Assembly: GCA_003167255.1 (NCBI GenBank)
Contig: PMTR01000124.1
Coordinates: 1 to 64,000, forward strand
Direction of reading: 5' to 3'
Length of the DNA stretch: 64,000 bases
Origin: Bryobacterales bacterium
GTDB taxonomy: Bacteria; Acidobacteriota; Terriglobia; Bryobacterales; Bryobacteraceae
Both the position numbers and the translations under genes were made by a program. This document shows positions 9,418 to 20,720 of the stretch, piece by piece. Within the stretch, counting starts at the first letter, position 1, and every line of letters starts with the position of its first letter. The notes beneath the pieces were generated by a model. That model was not told where the DNA came from and ran no database searches. It was given only the letters and a program-made list of their open reading frames with translations.

Positions 9418-9556
9418 TTTTGTAGCTGTCCAAAGCCTCCGCCTTCAACAGGGCTCAACAGGCTTCAACACGAGGACCGTATCTGCTTGAAACGTAAGTA
9501 GTTGAGAATAAGGCACTTTCCGGGAGTACCGGAAACTGCCTTGGGCACAGGAGGTC
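9418..9556. repeat. Dispersed repeat, left half only
   Basis: CTGTAGATGATTTTGTAGCT..GGAAACTGCCTTGGGCACAGGAGGTCGC, same as left part of the other copies. Confidence 0.65.
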
Positions 9557-9774
9557 GCATCTTTAGAATCAACAGCTTAGCGGCAACATTTTGCCGATTG
9601 TAGAGAAAACTGTAGACAAAATCTGCCCGAGGATCTCCCCGATAACTCTCGCTGAGGGGCCCGAAGGGCCCTCCATAAGTTAAAGCAACGACGTTACTTA
9701 GTTAATTGTCTCGACGCCAGTCGTTCGTTGCTCTCTGGCCCGACCCCCTGTCCAAACAGCAGGCGCGCTCCGCT

Positions 9775-10300
9775 TTAGATCGTCATTAACCCGTCTGGCG
9801 GGCATCGGCGCCGGGCCGGTGTCCTCGGGATGTTTGCGATAGCGCACCCGTCGGTATTGCCTTCCGCCATGCGGAACAACGTCTGCACGCCGTTCGCGAT
9901 TATTTCGCAGCTCAATGCCCTGCCTGCATGTGCCCTGTCAACGCTTTCGAGGGCAGCCTCTCGGCGGTCCTTGCATGACTCGGGGTCAGGATGGTTCGCT
10001 AAACTTTTCCTGCATGATCCTTTCATTCACTACTCCACGCCGGTTGTCGGGTAAGGCAATGGCGCGGACCGAGCTTCGAATGATGCCGACGTTTCCATTG
10101 CCTCCCCTAAAATTCCGTACGGTGGGTTTTCCCCGGTACGGCTTCAAGGCCGGAATCTCAGGCGCGGCCTCCACCTTCACCTCGTTCCCCGGCGCCTCGC
10201 CGACGCAGCCACGATGTACTCCTTCAGCGCGGCCGCCGGTATACTCCGTGCCTGGTACCCCAGTAGTACCCTCTACCCAGCCGTAAACGTTTCAAATCTG
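9775..10300 (-). other. Possible degenerate group II intron 5' segment
   Basis: Minus-strand reading PDPESCKDRREAALESVDRAHAGRALSCEI.. resembles the translated upstream region often seen before intron-encoded RTs; no RT ORF present. Weak, from memory. Confidence 0.25.
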
Positions 10301-10384
10301 CTTGCATCGACCTAGCCTCTAGCCAGGACTGTTTATTTATCGAGCCGGCAAGCTTCACTCCAAGGGAGGCGGGGAGAACCTATC

Positions 10385-10837
10385 ATGCGCATCCTGGTGG
10401 CAGAAGACAATTTGGTTTTTCAGTGGGGGCTGCGGTCCATGCTCACACAATGGGGCTACGACGTAGTCGTGGCGAGCGATGGCGAGGAAGCCTGGCGCCT
10501 CCTGCAAGACGAAGAGGGCCCTCGCCTGGCGATCCTTGATTGGCTGATGCCGGGGTTGGATGGCATTGAAGTGTGCCGCCGCGTGCGCGCCAGCAACCAG
10601 ATCAGCTATACCTACATCCTGATTCTCACTGCGAAGACGGAAAGCGAAGATCTCGTCACCGCCATGGAGGCTGGCGCCGACGATTATGTCACCAAACCGT
10701 TCAAGTCTGGTGAACTGAGGGCCCGTTTGCGAGCAGGCTGCCGAATTCTCGAACTGCAGGAGAGACTCCAGTTCGCCCGTCAGCCTCTGGTCGTCCCCCC
10801 TGCGTTCGACGCCGCGAATGTGTATTCGCCTGAGTGA
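10385..10837 (+). CDS. Stand-alone response regulator receiver protein
   Basis: MRILVAEDNLVFQWGL..LAILDWLMPGLDGIEV..ILTAKTESEDLVTAMEAGADDYVTKPFKSGEL; REC domain with Asp, Thr and Lys signatures. Confidence 0.9.
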   Translation: MRILVAEDNLVFQWGLRSMLTQWGYDVVVASDGEEAWRLLQDEEGPRLAILDWLMPGLDGIEVCRRVRASNQISYTYILILTAKTESEDLVTAMEAGADDYVTKPFKSGELRARLRAGCRILELQERLQFARQPLVVPPAFDAANVYSPE

Positions 10838-11140
10838 CTCACATGCTGTCCGTTCGCGCCACGATCTCGGCCTAGCCACGTACAGGCTCGGTTGGGCAGT
10901 CTGCTGCTCACACGGGCCCATAATGCCTAAGGTTAATGGTGGTGGCGATATCGGACGTCGGCATTGACTTGGAATTGCGTCCGGGGCGTACCCTAGCTAA
11001 GCTAGGGCGGTTGCCTTTGGGGGCATTCTGCGTTGTCAGAATTGCCGCGTCCGGTCCCGCCGGTCGATCGAATCCGCCCCAGACTGGAGCAGAGGTTAGC
11101 TTTTGTGCACATCGGTCCGCTTCGGCTCATACTCGCCCGG

Positions 11141-14100
11141 ATGAAACGAACCTTCGGGAGTGCCGCTGTGCGTAGGTCCACGCTCGTCGTCACAGCGGTA
11201 ATCCTCGTCGGTTCAGCCTGGATCTGGCACCACGACAGAGCCCGCCCATCACCGGCACGACCCTACCGGATGGGCTTTCAGCAGTCTCCACCGCGGCAGT
11301 TTGTTGATTCCCAAGGCCGGCCCTACGGGTCGGTCATAGACCTCCTTCGCGAGGCTGCGCGCCGCGCCGGTGTCCGACTCGACTGGATACAGGTTCCCGC
11401 TGGTCCGGATCGCGCCCTCTCCGATGGCATCGTCGACCTTTGGCCGATCGTCAACCAGTTACCAGAGCGCAAGCGTTTTCACTTCAGCGAGCCATACGCG
11501 CAAGCGACCTACTGGCTGGTAACAGAGCGCCAAAACGATGTTCGGGACACAAATGCCGTCGCGGGACGCGTTGTGGGTATCACGGAAGGACTGGCCAGGA
11601 CCATGGCCCAGAAGCACCTGCCACAGCCAAGGCTGCAGGCTTTCGAATCGGTACCAGCTTTGATCGCTAGCGTGTGCGATGGAACAGTATTTGCGGCCGT
11701 GATCCCAGAGAGCCCGACGCATGCGTCTGTATTCCGAAAGCCCGAGGACTGCGAGTTAAGGATGTCCCCAATTCCTGGAGCCAGGTTGTGGGCCGGCATC
11801 GCTTCCTCGCCGAAGCATCCGGACGCCGCAAGAGTGGCCGACTTGCTGCGCCACGAAATCGGCCTAATGGTCCAGGACGGAACGTTTTCAACCATTTCGG
11901 TGAAGTGGTTCGGCTATCCGACGAACGAAGCAGCGATGGTTGAGGCCATAACGTCGGCTCACAGGGAGGCCGATAGGCGCACAGCCTGGCTCGCGGTGGC
12001 CTCCTGCGCGGCCATCCTATTGCTCGGGATGGCAGCTCGGCTGTGGAGGGATAAGCAACTGTTGGCGCACCAAGACCTTTTGGAACAGAAGGTGGCCGAG
12101 CGTACGACCGAACTGGCACTGGCAAAGGACAAAGCAGAAACCGCTTGTGTGCTGCTCGAGCAAAGCCGTGCGCGGTTCACTCTTGCGCTGGACGGCGCCA
12201 GTGAGGCTCTCTGGGACTGCGATATCGCCAAAAGGCAGACGTACTACAGCGAACGCTGGTCCGAAATGTTAGGCTTCTCGCCCGAGGAGATTGGCGACTC
12301 CCCAGAGATCTGGGACCGCCTGGTACACCCGGATGATTACTCGATGGTGTGCCAAGCATTGCAGAACCACTTGGCTGGCCTAACCGAAAGTTATCAGGCC
12401 GAGTATCGCATGCGGACGAAGGACGGCGGCTGGCGTTGGATACAGGCACGAGGCAAGGTAGTTGAGCGCGCCGGTGACGGTTCTCCCATTCGCGTTGCCG
12501 GCACGCATTTGGACGTCACAGAACGCAAACAGGCAGAACAAGCGCTAGCGCGCCAGCATTACATCCTGGACAATCTCATCGAAAGTGTGCCCGATCATAT
12601 CTACTTCAAGGATCGTGCCAGCCAGTTCATCCAAGTGAATCGGGCGATGGTCAAGTTGTTCGGGGCGAATGACCCGGCCGAACTGATAGGTAAGAGCGAT
12701 TTCGATTTCTTTACGGCAGAGCATGCCAAGCAAGCCTACGACGATGAGCAGGGTCTGTTGGAAGGCCGCCAATTGATAGTGTCCAAAGAGGAGAAGGAAA
12801 CCTGGCCCGATGGACACCAGTCATGGGTCCAGACTACGAAGCTGCCTCTGCACGACGATTCGGGCGCCGCTATCGGAACTTTTGGCATCTCGCGTGACAT
12901 TACCGAGCGTAAGCGGATGGAGCAGGCTCTGCGCACGGCCAAGGAGGCTGCGGAGGCCGCCAGCCGGGCCAAGAGCGAGTTCCTGGCCAACATGAGCCAT
13001 GAGATCCGGACACCCCTGAACGGCGTGATCGGGATGACGGGGCTGCTGCTGGATACAGAGCTGTCGACGGACCAGCGCGATTACGCGGAGACGGTGCGGA
13101 GGTCGGGCGAGGCTTTGCTCGTGGTGCTCAACGATGTGCTCGATTTCTCCAAAATCGAGGCGGGCGAGTTGGCCCTCGAACCGTTTCCTTTCGATCTTCG
13201 TCTGGTGCTGGAAGAAGTCAACGAGATGTTGGCCTGCGCGGCCGAAGAAAAGAAGCTGGAGCTGATCCTGCGATACCCGCCGAACGTGCCGCGGTGGTTT
13301 ATCGGGGATGCCGGTCGGCTTCGCCAGGTGGTCACGAACCTCGTCGGCAATGCGGTCAAATTCACGGCCACCGGTCACGTTCTTATTGGTGTTGAGCGCG
13401 AGGAACCGGACGGGCAAAAGGCCGGCGTTCGCGTGTCGGTCAGCGATACCGGCCCTGGCATTCTTTCCGACAAACTGAATCTGCTCTTTAAGAAGTTCAG
13501 CCAAGTGGATGGGTCCATCACTCGAAAGCACGGTGGCGCCGGGCTGGGGCTGGCGATTTCGAAGCAACTTGTGGAACTGATGGGCGGGACCATCAGCGTG
13601 CAGAGCAGGCCGGGTGAAGGCACGACGTTCTGGTTCAGCTTGCCTTTGCCGCTCAGCGCCGAACCGCCTGCGGCACCGGCGCCGGTGGCGGACCTGCGGG
13701 GTTTACGAGTGCTGATCGTGGACGACAACGAAGTAAACCGGCGGGTGCTGCACGAACAGATCAGCAGTTGGGAAATGCGCAACGGCAGCTATGCGGGGGC
13801 GGTGCAGGCGCTCCAGGCGCTGCGCGAGGCGAGGGCGGCGGGCGATCCGTACCAGGTGGCGCTGCTGGATTACCAGATGCCCGAGATGGACGGAGCGACG
13901 CTGGCGGCGGTTATAAAGGCGGACCCGTTATTGAGCGACACGGTGGTGATCATGCTCGCGTCGGTGGGCGCGAAGTGCGGCACATGCAAGGAAGCCAGCA
14001 TGGATGCCTGCCTGGTGAAGCCGGTGCGGCAATCGCAGTTGCTGAACACGCTGGGGACGGTGTGGTCGAAGAGACTGCAGAGCGGGTTTGCGACACGGAC

Positions 14101-14554
14101 GGAAGCGCCGCGCGAGATCGCGGCGGTGAAATCGAAGCTGGCGGACAGGTTTGCGGGGACACCGGCGCGAGTGCTGGTGGCGGAAGACAACGTGGTGAAC
14201 CAGAAGGTGGCGGTGCGCATGCTGGAGCGGCTGGGGCTGCGTCCGGACGTGGCGGCCGACGGACGCGAGGCGGTGGAGCTGTGCACGATGCTGCCGTACG
14301 ACCTGATCTTCATGGATTGCCAGATGCCGGAGATGGACGGCTACACGGCGACGGCGGAGATTCGGAAGCGGCAAGGGTCGAACGGGCGGGTGGCGATTAT
14401 CGCGATGACGGCGGAGGCGATGGAAGGCTCCCGCGAGCAATGCATCGCGGCGGGGATGGACGACTACATCGCGAAGCCGGTGCGGCTGGACGACATGATC
14501 GAAGCTCTGGAGAAGTGGGTGCCGCAGGCGATCCCGGCGGCGCAGGGGTTGTAG
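11141..14554 (+). CDS. Hybrid sensor histidine kinase: periplasmic SBP_bac_3-like domain, TM, PAS/PAC domains, HisKA, HATPase, two receiver domains
   Basis: [26 protein letters not shown] (SBP3-like), [28 protein letters not shown] (H-box), [18 protein letters not shown] (G-box), [13 protein letters not shown] and [13 protein letters not shown] receivers. Confidence 0.92.
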   Translation: MKRTFGSAAVRRSTLVVTAVILVGSAWIWHHDRARPSPARPYRMGFQQSPPRQFVDSQGRPYGSVIDLLREAARRAGVRLDWIQVPAGPDRALSDGIVDLWPIVNQLPERKRFHFSEPYAQATYWLVTERQNDVRDTNAVAGRVVGITEGLARTMAQKHLPQPRLQAFESVPALIASVCDGTVFAAVIPESPTHASVFRKPEDCELRMSPIPGARLWAGIASSPKHPDAARVADLLRHEIGLMVQDGTFSTISVKWFGYPTNEAAMVEAITSAHREADRRTAWLAVASCAAILLLGMAARLWRDKQLLAHQDLLEQKVAERTTELALAKDKAETACVLLEQSRARFTLALDGASEALWDCDIAKRQTYYSERWSEMLGFSPEEIGDSPEIWDRLVHPDDYSMVCQALQNHLAGLTESYQAEYRMRTKDGGWRWIQARGKVVERAGDGSPIRVAGTHLDVTERKQAEQALARQHYILDNLIESVPDHIYFKDRASQFIQVNRAMVKLFGANDPAELIGKSDFDFFTAEHAKQAYDDEQGLLEGRQLIVSKEEKETWPDGHQSWVQTTKLPLHDDSGAAIGTFGISRDITERKRMEQALRTAKEAAEAASRAKSEFLANMSHEIRTPLNGVIGMTGLLLDTELSTDQRDYAETVRRSGEALLVVLNDVLDFSKIEAGELALEPFPFDLRLVLEEVNEMLACAAEEKKLELILRYPPNVPRWFIGDAGRLRQVVTNLVGNAVKFTATGHVLIGVEREEPDGQKAGVRVSVSDTGPGILSDKLNLLFKKFSQVDGSITRKHGGAGLGLAISKQLVELMGGTISVQSRPGEGTTFWFSLPLPLSAEPPAAPAPVADLRGLRVLIVDDNEVNRRVLHEQISSWEMRNGSYAGAVQALQALREARAAGDPYQVALLDYQMPEMDGATLAAVIKADPLLSDTVVIMLASVGAKCGTCKEASMDACLVKPVRQSQLLNTLGTVWSKRLQSGFATRTEAPREIAAVKSKLADRFAGTPARVLVAEDNVVNQKVAVRMLERLGLRPDVAADGREAVELCTMLPYDLIFMDCQMPEMDGYTATAEIRKRQGSNGRVAIIAMTAEAMEGSREQCIAAGMDDYIAKPVRLDDMIEALEKWVPQAIPAAQGL

Positions 14555-14845
14555 GCGGGATCAGCCGATCGGTATATGCTCAGCTCCTCCTGGTCAGCTC
14601 CTGCACGCAGGAGTGAAGTACCGGGAACCCTTCTCCTCCTTATCTACCTTTCTCGACCACCCGGCCCTTCCGCTATCGGGTGAGATAAGCCGCTTGTGAG
14701 ATCCCGCCGCCATCGCGCCTCGCCAAAAGTCTGCCAGGGGCGTTTTTCAAGGCGAGACGCATGGCCGCAGGCGTACGCATCAGCAGCGCAAAGGTCGGAA
14801 GAATTGGCGAAGAAACGGGCCCAGCGGCCTGGAGGAGAAATCCGA

Positions 14846-15102
14846 GTGTAGATAAAAATGTAGCTGGCGAGAGCCTCCGGGCTCCACAAGGCTCCACAAG
14901 TTGCAACAGAGTCGCGCCATCCGCTTGAAACGAAAACGCTTGAAAACAGGCCATTTCTGCCGGATACTGGAAACTGCCTTGGGCTCAGTGGATCTCCGGT
15001 TAATACCCCATGTACTTTTATATTTGTTTTCAATACTTTACAAAAATTGGTTGTTGCGGCTTGTTGAACCGCGAGGCTGCTACAGCTATGGTTTTGACTA
15101 CA
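14846..15102. repeat. MITE-like dispersed repeat, copy 2
   Basis: GTGTAGATAAAAATGTAGCT..GGTTTTGACTACAG with matching interior. Confidence 0.7.
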
Positions 15103-15202
15103 GACGGGCGGTCAGGGTCGCTGGCGGGCCTGTCAATAGCCGGTTTCGGCATGGGCGACCCCCTGCTTTTGCGGCAGGAGTACTCCCCTCGAAAACGGGA
15201 CG

Positions 15203-15244
15203 ACCCTCTGTCATCCCGCCACTGTGGCGGAATGTCAGAGGGCC
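15203..15244. repeat. REP-like hairpin, copy 2
   Basis: ACCCTCTGTCATCCCGCC-ACTGT-GGCGGAATGTCAGAGGGCC. Confidence 0.7.
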
Positions 15245-15380
15245 TATATTCGAAATTGGCGCGTCCCATATTGAAGGAGAACGACCACGTCGAGGTACCG
15301 GGGATCTTCTTTGATTTCGGAAAGTCGGACATCAAGCCCGAATCGGAGCCGGCCTTGAAGGAGCTTGCCGCGATGTCTTG
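15245..15380 (+). pseudogene. OmpA C-terminal-like domain remnant
   Basis: Reads ..ILKENDHVEVPGIFFDFGKSDIKPESEPALKELAAM then loses similarity; typical FDFGKSDIKPES start of an OmpA_C domain. Confidence 0.5.
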
Positions 15381-15543
15381 CTCCGGTTGCTGTTTCCCAG
15401 CAGGCCGCCCGCATCGGTATAATCACGGAGAAACCTGCCGGAACAGTGGCACTCGAAAGCTGAATCGGTGGCAACCGCGTTCTTGACATGCGTAGTGGGG
15501 AGCAGCCTCCCAGGATCTGCTGAGTTCATCGCGGGATAATGGA

Positions 15544-16707
15544 GTGGGCGGAGTGGCTGAAAAAACACAGGCCATAGTGGAAGCCGGCCAGATCGAACGG
15601 CTGATCGAAGTGCTCCACAGCCGCGGCTATGAAGTGGTGGGGCCTACGGTGCGCGACAAAGCGATCGTCTACGACCGTTTGGAGAGGTTGGCCGATCTGC
15701 CCGTCGGCTGGACCGACGAGCAGGAGGCGGGCTCTTACCGGCTGAAGAGGCGCGAGGATGGCGCGCTATTCTGCTACGTGGTGGGGCCTCAGAGCTGGAA
15801 AAAGTATCTGCACCCGGCGGACGTGCGGCTGTTTTCCGCGCAACGACAGGGGGAGACCTTCCGGATCCTGAGCAATCCCGACCCTCCGCCCCCAGGGCGC
15901 CATGCCTTCTTGGGCGTCCGCGCCTGCGAGCTGGCCGCCATCGCCGTCCAGGACCGAGTGCTGCTTCACGACCGCTACCGCGATCCGATCTACCAGGGCC
16001 GCCGCGAGGGGATCTTCATCGTGGCCGTTAACTGTACCCAGTCGGCGGCCACCTGCTTTTGCACCTCGATGGGAACCGGGCCGCAGGCGCACGCAGGCTT
16101 TGACCTCGCCTTGACCGAGCTCCTTGGCCCCGATCACCATCGGATTCTGATCGAAGTGGGCAGCGAGGTGGGAGCGGAGGTGCTGGCCGAACTGGAGCAC
16201 TTCCAAGCCTCCGATGACGTGGAAAGGGAAGCCGAAACGGCGGTCGGCCGCGCTCGATCTCAGATTCAGCGGCGGATGGACACTACCGGCATCCGCGACC
16301 TGCTGTACAGCAACGTCGACCACCCCAGATGGGACGATGTAGCGCAGCGTTGCCTCACGTGCGCCAACTGCACGATGGTGTGTCCCACTTGCTTTTGCAC
16401 CACTGTAGAAGACGTGAGCGACGTGACTGGCGACCATGCCGAGCGATGGCGCAGATGGGATTCCTGTTTCACACAGAGTTTTTCTTATATCCACGGCGGC
16501 AGCGTGCGGTCATCCGCCAAATCACGCTACCGGCAGTGGATGACCCACAAGCTGGCATCCTGGATCGACCAGTTCGGCAGTTCCGGCTGCGTGGGCTGCG
16601 GGCGTTGCATTACCTGGTGCCCGGTGGGCATCGACATTACCGCGGAAGTTGGCGCCATCCGGGGCGCCACTGCTTCCGCTGGGGAGAACGACCATGGAAA
16701 CACTTGA
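15544..16707 (+). CDS. [NiFe]-hydrogenase-associated Fe-S subunit (sulfhydrogenase beta-like)
   Basis: C-terminal [16 protein letters not shown] and [17 protein letters not shown] ferredoxin-type motifs; first gene of the hydrogenase operon. Confidence 0.8.
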   Translation: MGGVAEKTQAIVEAGQIERLIEVLHSRGYEVVGPTVRDKAIVYDRLERLADLPVGWTDEQEAGSYRLKRREDGALFCYVVGPQSWKKYLHPADVRLFSAQRQGETFRILSNPDPPPPGRHAFLGVRACELAAIAVQDRVLLHDRYRDPIYQGRREGIFIVAVNCTQSAATCFCTSMGTGPQAHAGFDLALTELLGPDHHRILIEVGSEVGAEVLAELEHFQASDDVEREAETAVGRARSQIQRRMDTTGIRDLLYSNVDHPRWDDVAQRCLTCANCTMVCPTCFCTTVEDVSDVTGDHAERWRRWDSCFTQSFSYIHGGSVRSSAKSRYRQWMTHKLASWIDQFGSSGCVGCGRCITWCPVGIDITAEVGAIRGATASAGENDHGNT

Positions 16708-17155
16708 GCGAATCGTAGCGGAACATCCCTTTTTCGCAGGCCTCGAGGAGCAATACATACAACTGCTGGCCGGTTGCGCTTCCAATGTGCGCTTCGAGGG
16801 AGGAAAGTATATCCTTCGCGAGGGCGAAGAAGCCTCGCAGTTTTTCCTCATCCGCCACGGCAGAGTGGCGTTGGAGATCTCGGCGCCCCATCGCGGCCGG
16901 TTGACTGTGGAGACGCTGGGCGAAGGCGACATCCTGGGGTGGTCGTGGCTGATCCCGCCGTATCACTGGCGCCTTGACGCCCGGGCAGTGGACCTCACGC
17001 GGGCCATCGCTTTGGATGGCACATGCCTTCGCACCAAGTGTGAACAGAACCACGATTTGGGCTACGAGCTGTTGAAGCGATTCGCCCACATCATGGAGCG
17101 CCGGTTGGAAGCCACCCGGTTCCAGCTTCTGGACGTGTACGCGGCCCACAAATAG
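16694..17155 (+). CDS. Cyclic nucleotide-binding-domain protein (Crp sensor domain without HTH)
   Basis: [50 protein letters not shown]; ends at ..[10 protein letters not shown] with no DNA-binding domain. Confidence 0.75.
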   Translation: METLERIVAEHPFFAGLEEQYIQLLAGCASNVRFEGGKYILREGEEASQFFLIRHGRVALEISAPHRGRLTVETLGEGDILGWSWLIPPYHWRLDARAVDLTRAIALDGTCLRTKCEQNHDLGYELLKRFAHIMERRLEATRFQLLDVYAAHK

Positions 17156-17163
17156 AGGAGTCG

Positions 17164-18003
17164 ATGGCGACGCTGCCTGCAGATCCGATGGTCCCCGATC
17201 CCTACCGCGTTGGGCAGGTGTGGAAGGAGACGTTCGACACTTTCACCGTGGCCCTGGAGCCTGCCCACAATGCGGCATCGAGCGCGTTCTCGCCGGGCCA
17301 GTTCAGCATGCTGTACGTATTCGGGGTTGGCGAGCTTCCCATCTCGATCAGCGGCGATCCGGAGGAGCCGGGCCGTCTGATCTACACGGTCCGCTCGGTG
17401 GGGCAGGCCACTCATGCGTTGGTGAGCCGCAAACCAGGCGAGATGGTTGGAGTGCGGGGACCCTTCGGCGGGTGCTGGCCCCTGGCGGAGGCGCGAGGCA
17501 AAGACGTGGTGCTGGTGGCCGGCGGCCTCGGCTTGGCGCCGCTGCGGCCGGCCATCTATCAAGTGCTGCGGCACCGCGAAGACTACGGCCGCCTGATCGT
17601 GCTCTACGGCGGGCGCAGCCCGCGGGACCTGCTCTATCGCAAAGAGCTGGCGGCGTGGGCCCGACAGCCCGATACCCAGGTCCTGTCTACGGTGGACTAC
17701 GGCGGACTGAGCTGGCGCGGCCACGTAGGCGTGGTGACCACCCTGTTCCGCTACGTCCGCCTGCAGCCGGCCCGCACGGTAGCGATGCTATGCGGTCCGG
17801 AGATCATGATGCGCTTCGTCACGCGGGAGTTGGAGTCGCATGGCCTGCAGGAGTCGGACATTTATCTGTCCATGGAGCGCAACATGAAGTGCGCCGTGGG
17901 CTTCTGCGGCCATTGCCAATACGGGCCCTACTTCATTTGCAAGGACGGTCCGGTCTTCCCCTACTCCAGGGTTCGGTCCTTACTCGAAAAGCATGAGATC
18001 TAA
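17164..18003 (+). CDS. Hydrogenase gamma subunit, FAD/NAD(P)-binding reductase
   Basis: [77 protein letters not shown]. Confidence 0.88.
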   Translation: MATLPADPMVPDPYRVGQVWKETFDTFTVALEPAHNAASSAFSPGQFSMLYVFGVGELPISISGDPEEPGRLIYTVRSVGQATHALVSRKPGEMVGVRGPFGGCWPLAEARGKDVVLVAGGLGLAPLRPAIYQVLRHREDYGRLIVLYGGRSPRDLLYRKELAAWARQPDTQVLSTVDYGGLSWRGHVGVVTTLFRYVRLQPARTVAMLCGPEIMMRFVTRELESHGLQESDIYLSMERNMKCAVGFCGHCQYGPYFICKDGPVFPYSRVRSLLEKHEI

Positions 18004-18005
18004 GC

Positions 18006-18782
18006 ATGAAAGATAAACCCAGAATCGCTGTTTTCAAGTTTGCTTCCTGCGACGGGTGCCAGTTGAGCCTGCTGGACGCGGAGGACGAACTGCTCGGGGT
18101 GGCCGAGGCAGTGGACATCGTTTACTTTCCCGAGGCCAGCCGGACGATGCTAAAAGGACCATACGACATCGGGCTAGTTGAAGGCTCGATCACCACCCAC
18201 CATGACGCCGGGCGCATCCAACAGGTGCGCCGCCAATGCCGTACTCTGATCACAATCGGCGCTTGCGCAACCGCCGGGGGCATTCAAGCGCTGCGGAATT
18301 GGAAGGACGTGGATGAGTTCGTCCGCGTGGTCTACGCGACGCCCCAATACATCAGCACGCTGAAGATGTCCACTCCCATCGCCGAACATGTGCCGGTGGA
18401 TTTCGAGTTGCGCGGCTGCCCTATCAACAAGCACCAGCTCATCGAGTTGATCACCGCCATGTTGGCCGGCCGCAAGCCGAATATCCCGGCTTACAGCGTC
18501 TGCATAGAGTGCAAGCGGCGAGGGACGGTATGCATCGTGGTGGCGCGCGGTGTTGCCTGTCTGGGGCCGGTGACCCAGGCCGGCTGCGGCGCGCTATGTC
18601 CCAGCTTCGATCGCGGCTGCTACGGTTGCTACGGGCCGATGGAGAGCCCCAATACGGGCTCTCTAACCAACCAGTTTCGAATCCTAGGCCAAAGCGACCA
18701 GCAGATCTCGCAGTCATTTCGCAGCTACAACGCCTGGGCGTGGCAATTCCGGAAGGCCAGCGAGGAGTGTGAGCGCGCATGA
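18006..18782 (+). CDS. Hydrogenase small (delta) subunit
   Basis: [64 protein letters not shown]:ubiquinone oxidoreductase 20 kDa family. Confidence 0.9.
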   Translation: MKDKPRIAVFKFASCDGCQLSLLDAEDELLGVAEAVDIVYFPEASRTMLKGPYDIGLVEGSITTHHDAGRIQQVRRQCRTLITIGACATAGGIQALRNWKDVDEFVRVVYATPQYISTLKMSTPIAEHVPVDFELRGCPINKHQLIELITAMLAGRKPNIPAYSVCIECKRRGTVCIVVARGVACLGPVTQAGCGALCPSFDRGCYGCYGPMESPNTGSLTNQFRILGQSDQQISQSFRSYNAWAWQFRKASEECERA

Positions 18783-20074
18783 GCGGGGGCGGCAAGACCA
18801 TCAGGGTGGATTACCTGGCGCGGGTGGAAGGCGAGGGAGGGATCTACATCAAGCTGAAAGGCGACCAGGTCCAGGACGTCCAGCTCAAGATCTTCGAGCC
18901 GCCGCGCCTGTTCGAGGCGTTTCTGCGCGGCCGGCACTGCTCGGAGGTCCCCGATATTACCGCGCGCATTTGCGGGATCTGTCCTATCGCCTACCAGATG
19001 AGCGCGGTCCATGCCATCGAGCGCGCTCTGGGCATTGAGATCGATCCGGCCGTGCGGCTGTTGCGGCGGCTGTTCTACTGCGGCGAGTGGATCGAGAGCC
19101 ACGCTCTACACATCTTTATGCTCCACGCCCCCGATTTCCTCGGTTACCCCGACGCCATTCAGATGGCTCGGGACCACCGCGGCACCGTCGAGCAAGGTCT
19201 GCGGCTGAAGAAGACGGGGAACCGGATCGTTACGCTGATGGGAGGCCGGGAAATCCACCCCATTTCCGCGGCGGTGGGCGGATTTCATAAGGTTCCTTCC
19301 AAAACCGGACTGCGCTCGCTGGTGGAGGATTTGAAGTGGGCCCTGGACGCCTCGCTCTCGACGGCCCGGCTGGTGGCCGGATTCGAGTTTCCCGATTTCG
19401 AGCAAGACTACGAGTTCGTGGCCCTCTCGCACCCCGACGAGTACCCATTCAACGAGGGCCGGCTGGTGTCGAACCGGGGCCTGGATATCGATGCCGCCCA
19501 GTACGAAGAGCACTTCACGGAGCAGCACGTGAAGTACTCGAACGCCCTGCATTCCTATTTGCGGGGGCGGGGTTCGTACCTGGTCGGGCCGTTGGCGCGG
19601 TTCAACCTGAACTTCTCGCGACTGCCGGAAATCGCCCAACAAGCGGCGCGGGACTGCGGCCTGGCGCTACCCTGCCGGAACCCGTTCCGGAGCATCGTGG
19701 TGCGGGCGGTCGAGATGGTGTTCGCCTGCCACGAGGCGCTGCGGGCGATCGCCGAATACGAGCCGCCCGCTGCGCCTCGCGTCGAGATACCCGGCCGTGC
19801 CGGGGTGGGCTCGGCCGCCACCGAGGCGCCTCGCGGTCTTCTCTATCACCGCTACGAAATCGACGAGCGCGGGATCATCCTGTTGGCAAAGATCGTGCCC
19901 CCGACCTCGCAAAACCAGAAGCGCATCGAAGACGACCTCCGGCATTTCGTGCCCGGACTGATGACGCGTCCGGCCGAGGAGATCACGTTGCGATGTGAGC
20001 AGGCGGTGCGCAACTACGACCCCTGCATCTCCTGCGCCACCCACTTCCTGCGGCTGAAGATCGACCGGGAGTAG
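18779..20074 (+). CDS. [NiFe]-hydrogenase large (alpha) subunit, group 3b-like
   Basis: L1 motif [11 protein letters not shown] and L2 motif [11 protein letters not shown] near the C-terminus, with a short tail (FLRLKIDRE) as expected for protease processing. Confidence 0.92.
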   Translation: MSGGGKTIRVDYLARVEGEGGIYIKLKGDQVQDVQLKIFEPPRLFEAFLRGRHCSEVPDITARICGICPIAYQMSAVHAIERALGIEIDPAVRLLRRLFYCGEWIESHALHIFMLHAPDFLGYPDAIQMARDHRGTVEQGLRLKKTGNRIVTLMGGREIHPISAAVGGFHKVPSKTGLRSLVEDLKWALDASLSTARLVAGFEFPDFEQDYEFVALSHPDEYPFNEGRLVSNRGLDIDAAQYEEHFTEQHVKYSNALHSYLRGRGSYLVGPLARFNLNFSRLPEIAQQAARDCGLALPCRNPFRSIVVRAVEMVFACHEALRAIAEYEPPAAPRVEIPGRAGVGSAATEAPRGLLYHRYEIDERGIILLAKIVPPTSQNQKRIEDDLRHFVPGLMTRPAEEITLRCEQAVRNYDPCISCATHFLRLKIDRE

Positions 20075-20550
20075 TGATGTCGGTGCGGATCATTGGTTGC
20101 GGCAACATTGACCGCGGTGACGACGGCGCTGGTTTGTTGGTCGCCCGGCGGTTGCGGGAGTTGGGGACCGGCACCCAAGAGCAGAGCGGCGAAGCGCTGT
20201 CGTTAATCGAGAGCTGGGCTGGCGCCGAAACCGTCATTGTGGTCGACGCGGTAGTCAGCGGAAAGGCGCCGGGAGAGATTACGGTCTGGGACGCCCGCGC
20301 CCACCGGGTTTCCAGCGGCTTTTGGCCCGGTTCGACGCATCATTTCGGCCTCGCCGAGGCGGTGGAACTTGCGCGAGTTCTCGACCGGCTTCCGCCCCGC
20401 CTCTGGATCTACGGAATCGAAGGAAGGCGGTTTGAGCAAGGTAGCTGCCCCTCGCCCGAGGTGATGCGCGCCATCGGGGAGGTAGCGGAACGGATCAGAA
20501 GGTCGGTTCATATAAGAGAATTGAGCTTCCCCGAGCACCGAGCCCGGTAG
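20074..20550 (+). CDS. Hydrogenase maturation protease (HycI/HoxW-like)
   Basis: IIGCGNIDRGDDGAGLLVARRL..VIVVDAVVSGKAPGEI; immediately downstream of the large subunit. Confidence 0.88.
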   Translation: MMSVRIIGCGNIDRGDDGAGLLVARRLRELGTGTQEQSGEALSLIESWAGAETVIVVDAVVSGKAPGEITVWDARAHRVSSGFWPGSTHHFGLAEAVELARVLDRLPPRLWIYGIEGRRFEQGSCPSPEVMRAIGEVAERIRRSVHIRELSFPEHRAR

Positions 20551-20705
20551 CGCCTCCGCCACGCGGGAACTACGAGCACCCCGCCGCCAAGAACAAGCAG
20601 GAGCAATGATGGATCTGGGACATTGGAGCCGGTCACGGCGAAAACTTCCATGGCGCCGTGAACGTCTTGGTGGAAGTAGAAGTTTGGCGCAACGCCGATG
20701 TCCCA
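20545..20705 (-). pseudogene. Possible remnant of a PEP-CTERM exported protein
   Basis: Minus-strand frame reads DIGVAPNFYFHQDVHGAMEVFAVTGSNVPDPSLLLLVLGGGVLVVPAWRRRYR; PEP-CTERM-like motif, TM and Arg cluster. Confidence 0.4.
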
Positions 20706-20720
20706 ATAGAGCCTCCTATA

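Noticed and set aside
9654-9673. GAGGGGCCC-GAA-GGGCCCTC stem-loop as a terminator
   Set aside because: Strong stem but no following T-run and no gene ending close by; function unclear.
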